51,984 nucleotides of DNA from MGML01 sp964493985. Its GTDB lineage: Bacteria; Chloroflexota; Dehalococcoidia; Dehalococcoidales; UBA2162. The stretch is from NCBI GenBank assembly GCA_964493985.1, contig CAZBQL010000008.1, positions 1 to 51,984 of the forward strand, in the 5' to 3' direction. Positions within the stretch are counted from its first letter, which is position 1. Every line of letters begins with the position of its first letter. The notes under the pieces are model-generated. The model searched no databases. It saw only the letters and a list, made by a program, of their open reading frames with translations, and was not told where the DNA came from. Positions 50,090 to 51,984 of this stretch are shown one piece after another. A program made the translations under genes and the position numbers.

Positions 50090-51984
50090 TCAGGAAATAC
50101 CGAGCTCCGCGAGTTTTTCCGGTGTAGGCACGCCTTCGGAATCCCATCCCATGTAATAGTAGAAATAGCCCCTTGCTTTTTTCATCTGTTCTCTGTCAAC
50201 ATACTTGTTTGAAAGGGCACCGTTTGTTTTGGGCTGGTACCATCGTTCCGGCCATTCATCGTCCGCAGCAGTAAAACCATGCTTATTATTGAATAACCTC
50301 ATGAGCGTTACCACTCGCTCACCGATTTTTAACAACTCCAGCGGGCTTGTTTTCCAGCCACAAACCGCGTTGAGTAATTCAACCTGCCTTTCCCAGTTTG
50401 AAGGAACGTAGGAACATTGCACCATGCAATCACCTATGCGACCCATACAGTAGGTAAGTTTATAAACGCTTATTCTCAATGGACTCAGGTCATCCGGTAC
50501 CGGAGCCAGAATCCCGAAAGGATGAAGCGCTTCAATACCCATTGGTGAAGTACCGCCTCCAAAACTGCCGCCGTGATCAGCACCATGTGAATTAATCATG
50601 TACCCAAACCCGAGCCCGGTCTGCAATCTTGGTTCGTGCATGCCGGGTTCAAGCCCCTTGGTGTGCATGGCGAACTCCTCGCACCCCTTACCTATTTTCT
50701 TTGCCATACGGGCTGTACCTTCGGCCATCAAATCACCGATACCTTCCCGTTTTACGATCATTTCAAGAGCTTTTATCATGGCATCTGCATTGCCGAACTT
50801 CAACTCCAGTCCACCGGTATCCTCATTGGTAATCAAACCTTTTTCATAGCATTCCATGGCAAAGGCGACGGTACTGCCAGCGGATATAGTGTCAAGTGAG
50901 TTGGCATTGCATATCTCATTACCTTTACAGATAGCTCTTACGTCATTAACACCACAGTCAGAACCCAGTGACGCCATCGTTTCATATTCAGGACCCCCGT
51001 ATGCAGGATCGTGATTATACGGTTCTTCAAATTTTACTACCTTCTTGCAGCGCACGTGGCAGGCGTAACATCCTTCCATTCCGGTCAGAATACCCTGTTC
51101 TTTCATCACGCCGGCATGTATATCATTGACACCGGGGAATAGACCATCACGGAAATTACGTACCGGTAGATTACCCGAGCCTTCCATACCCACGATACCG
51201 GGGCCACCGGTACCGGTCTGAGACATCGGGCTGGGCGTACTCATCGCCTTCCTGATTTCACCAAGCTTTTCCTCATTTTCTATTTTAGGCAGGTTATGGC
51301 CCCTCGCAGCAATTGCCTTGAGATTCTTCGAACCCATTACCGCTCCTAAACCACCTCTCCCTGCTGCATCGATGTTTCCGGTCATAATACAGGCATAACG
51401 CACCATATTTTCCCCACCGGGGCCGATCATGACCAGTTGTATTCTATCGTCACCCAGTTCTTTCCTGATAATTTCCTCAGTTTCCTTGGTCGGTTTTCCC
51501 CAGACATTTGAAGCGTCCTTAATAGAGACTTCCCCATCATTAATAAACAGGTATACCGGTTTATCTGACTTACCTTCGATGATAATGACATCAAAGCCGG
51601 CGCGTTTTAACTCTGCCATCCACCATCCGCCGGACTCCGATTTGGCAATAGCGCCCATGAGGGGTGATTTAGCGCCAACGCAGTACCTTGCCGCTCCCGG
51701 TAGAGGTATTCCACTGACAGGTCCCAACGCAAACACGAGTTTATTATCAGGACCCAACGGGTCTGCTCCAGCCGGAATTTCTTTCCACAGGTAATAAGAT
51801 ACAAAACCGGCACCGCCTAGATATTTGCGACAGAATTCGTAGCTCAGCTTTTCTGTGGTTATTTTACTATCGGTTAGATTTACTCTCAGTAAAGTCGCAT
51901 TATAACCACCTGCTACCTCGGGGAATGGTTCCGGTCGCGGCGGGCCACCCGGACCGCCCGGACCACCGGGGCCACCCGGACCTC
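50090..51984 (-). CDS. Aldehyde:ferredoxin oxidoreductase family protein, 5' end beyond window
   Basis: At least 630 residues of a tungstopterin oxidoreductase of the AOR family. The first domain (YNATLLRVNLTDSKITTEKL, then LGGAGFVSYYLW and FALGPVSGIPLPGAARY) and the [4Fe-4S] ligands CYACHVRC plus a later Cys (GDCMVQC) are present, as are the pterin-region GLGAVMGSKNLKAIA and HTKGLEPGMHEPR. The frame stays open to the window edge; the TTG at 51757 is internal. Before the usual N-terminus lies a collagen-like GPGGPGGPGGPGGPPRP run, an unusual extension. It probably oxidises aldehydes (or runs in reverse) with ferredoxin; the substrate is unknown. Confidence 0.92.
   Translation of the reverse strand, partial: GPGGPGGPGGPGGPPRPEPFPEVAGGYNATLLRVNLTDSKITTEKLSYEFCRKYLGGAGFVSYYLWKEIPAGADPLGPDNKLVFALGPVSGIPLPGAARYCVGAKSPLMGAIAKSESGGWWMAELKRAGFDVIIIEGKSDKPVYLFINDGEVSIKDASNVWGKPTKETEEIIRKELGDDRIQLVMIGPGGENMVRYACIMTGNIDAAGRGGLGAVMGSKNLKAIAARGHNLPKIENEEKLGEIRKAMSTPSPMSQTGTGGPGIVGMEGSGNLPVRNFRDGLFPGVNDIHAGVMKEQGILTGMEGCYACHVRCKKVVKFEEPYNHDPAYGGPEYETMASLGSDCGVNDVRAICKGNEICNANSLDTISAGSTVAFAMECYEKGLITNEDTGGLELKFGNADAMIKALEMIVKREGIGDLMAEGTARMAKKIGKGCEEFAMHTKGLEPGMHEPRLQTGLGFGYMINSHGADHGGSFGGGTSPMGIEALHPFGILAPVPDDLSPLRISVYKLTYCMGRIGDCMVQCSYVPSNWERQVELLNAVCGWKTSPLELLKIGERVVTLMRLFNNKHGFTAADDEWPERWYQPKTNGALSNKYVDREQMKKARGYFYYYMGWDSEGVPTPEKLAELGIS

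Noticed and set aside
1..51984. CRISPR arrays, tRNA or rRNA genes
   Set aside because: No regularly spaced direct repeats and no cloverleaf or rRNA-like sequence were noticed in the intergenic regions.

Overview
The window is a bacterial scaffold piece of moderate GC with two 100-N gaps (8477-8576 and 37626-37725), so it is probably from a draft or metagenome assembly. Gene content suggests an anaerobic bacterium, most likely Chloroflexota close to Dehalococcoidia. The clues are an uninterrupted str-S10-spc-alpha ribosomal cluster with truA-rplM-rpsI at its end, zinc-type S4, S14 and L36, a tungsten aldehyde:ferredoxin oxidoreductase, an iron-sulfur flavoprotein, a stand-alone B12-binding protein and a thiolase/DUF35 pair. 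This placement is inferred from gene content; no rRNA gene is present to confirm it.

Layout. (1) 1-5690, minus strand: the upstream end of a contractile injection system (phage-tail-like) operon, in transcription order AAA+ ATPase, DUF4255 protein, a possible 29-residue peptide, sheath, tube and tail assembly protein. It continues past the left edge. (2) 6120-8432, minus: an HtrA-type lipoprotein protease and a multi-cysteine Fe-S protein, followed by the first gap. (3) 8643-10827, plus: thiolase, DUF35 zinc-ribbon/OB-fold protein, a clear terminator and a cupin. (4) 10953-13389, plus: a TetR regulator and a two-gene BcrA-type ABC exporter, with a perfect 11-bp palindrome over the promoter. 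(5) 13474-34065, minus: 35 co-directional genes from rpsL to rpsI, including fusA, secY, adk, map, infA, rpmJ, rpoA and truA. They have promoters and a leader hairpin at the rpsL end and an intrinsic terminator after rpsI. (6) 34194-36687, minus: a MacB/LolCDE-like ABC pair co-transcribed with a B12-binding protein. (7) 36827-41885: two convergent methyltransferases (one broken by the second gap), gyrB with a good promoter and terminator, and a third methyltransferase. (8) 42126-46964: a histidine-phosphatase-like protein whose catalytic His is Gln, a REP-like palindrome, then minus-strand obgE-nadD-flavoprotein and dnaA. (9) 47263-50009, plus: fmt, an APH-like kinase and mazG. (10) 50090-51984, minus: an AOR-family oxidoreductase with a Gly-Pro-rich N-terminal stretch, cut by the right edge.

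Most of the window is core translation machinery. The accessory parts worth attention are the injection-system operon, the TetR/ABC operator, the B12-sensor/ABC cluster, the acidic extensions on ribosomal proteins (especially S3), two proteins lacking a canonical catalytic residue (phosphatase His to Gln; formyltransferase Asn to Ala), and the collagen-like start of the AOR protein. dnaA and fmt diverge at a strand-switch point, which makes that intergenic region a weak origin candidate.
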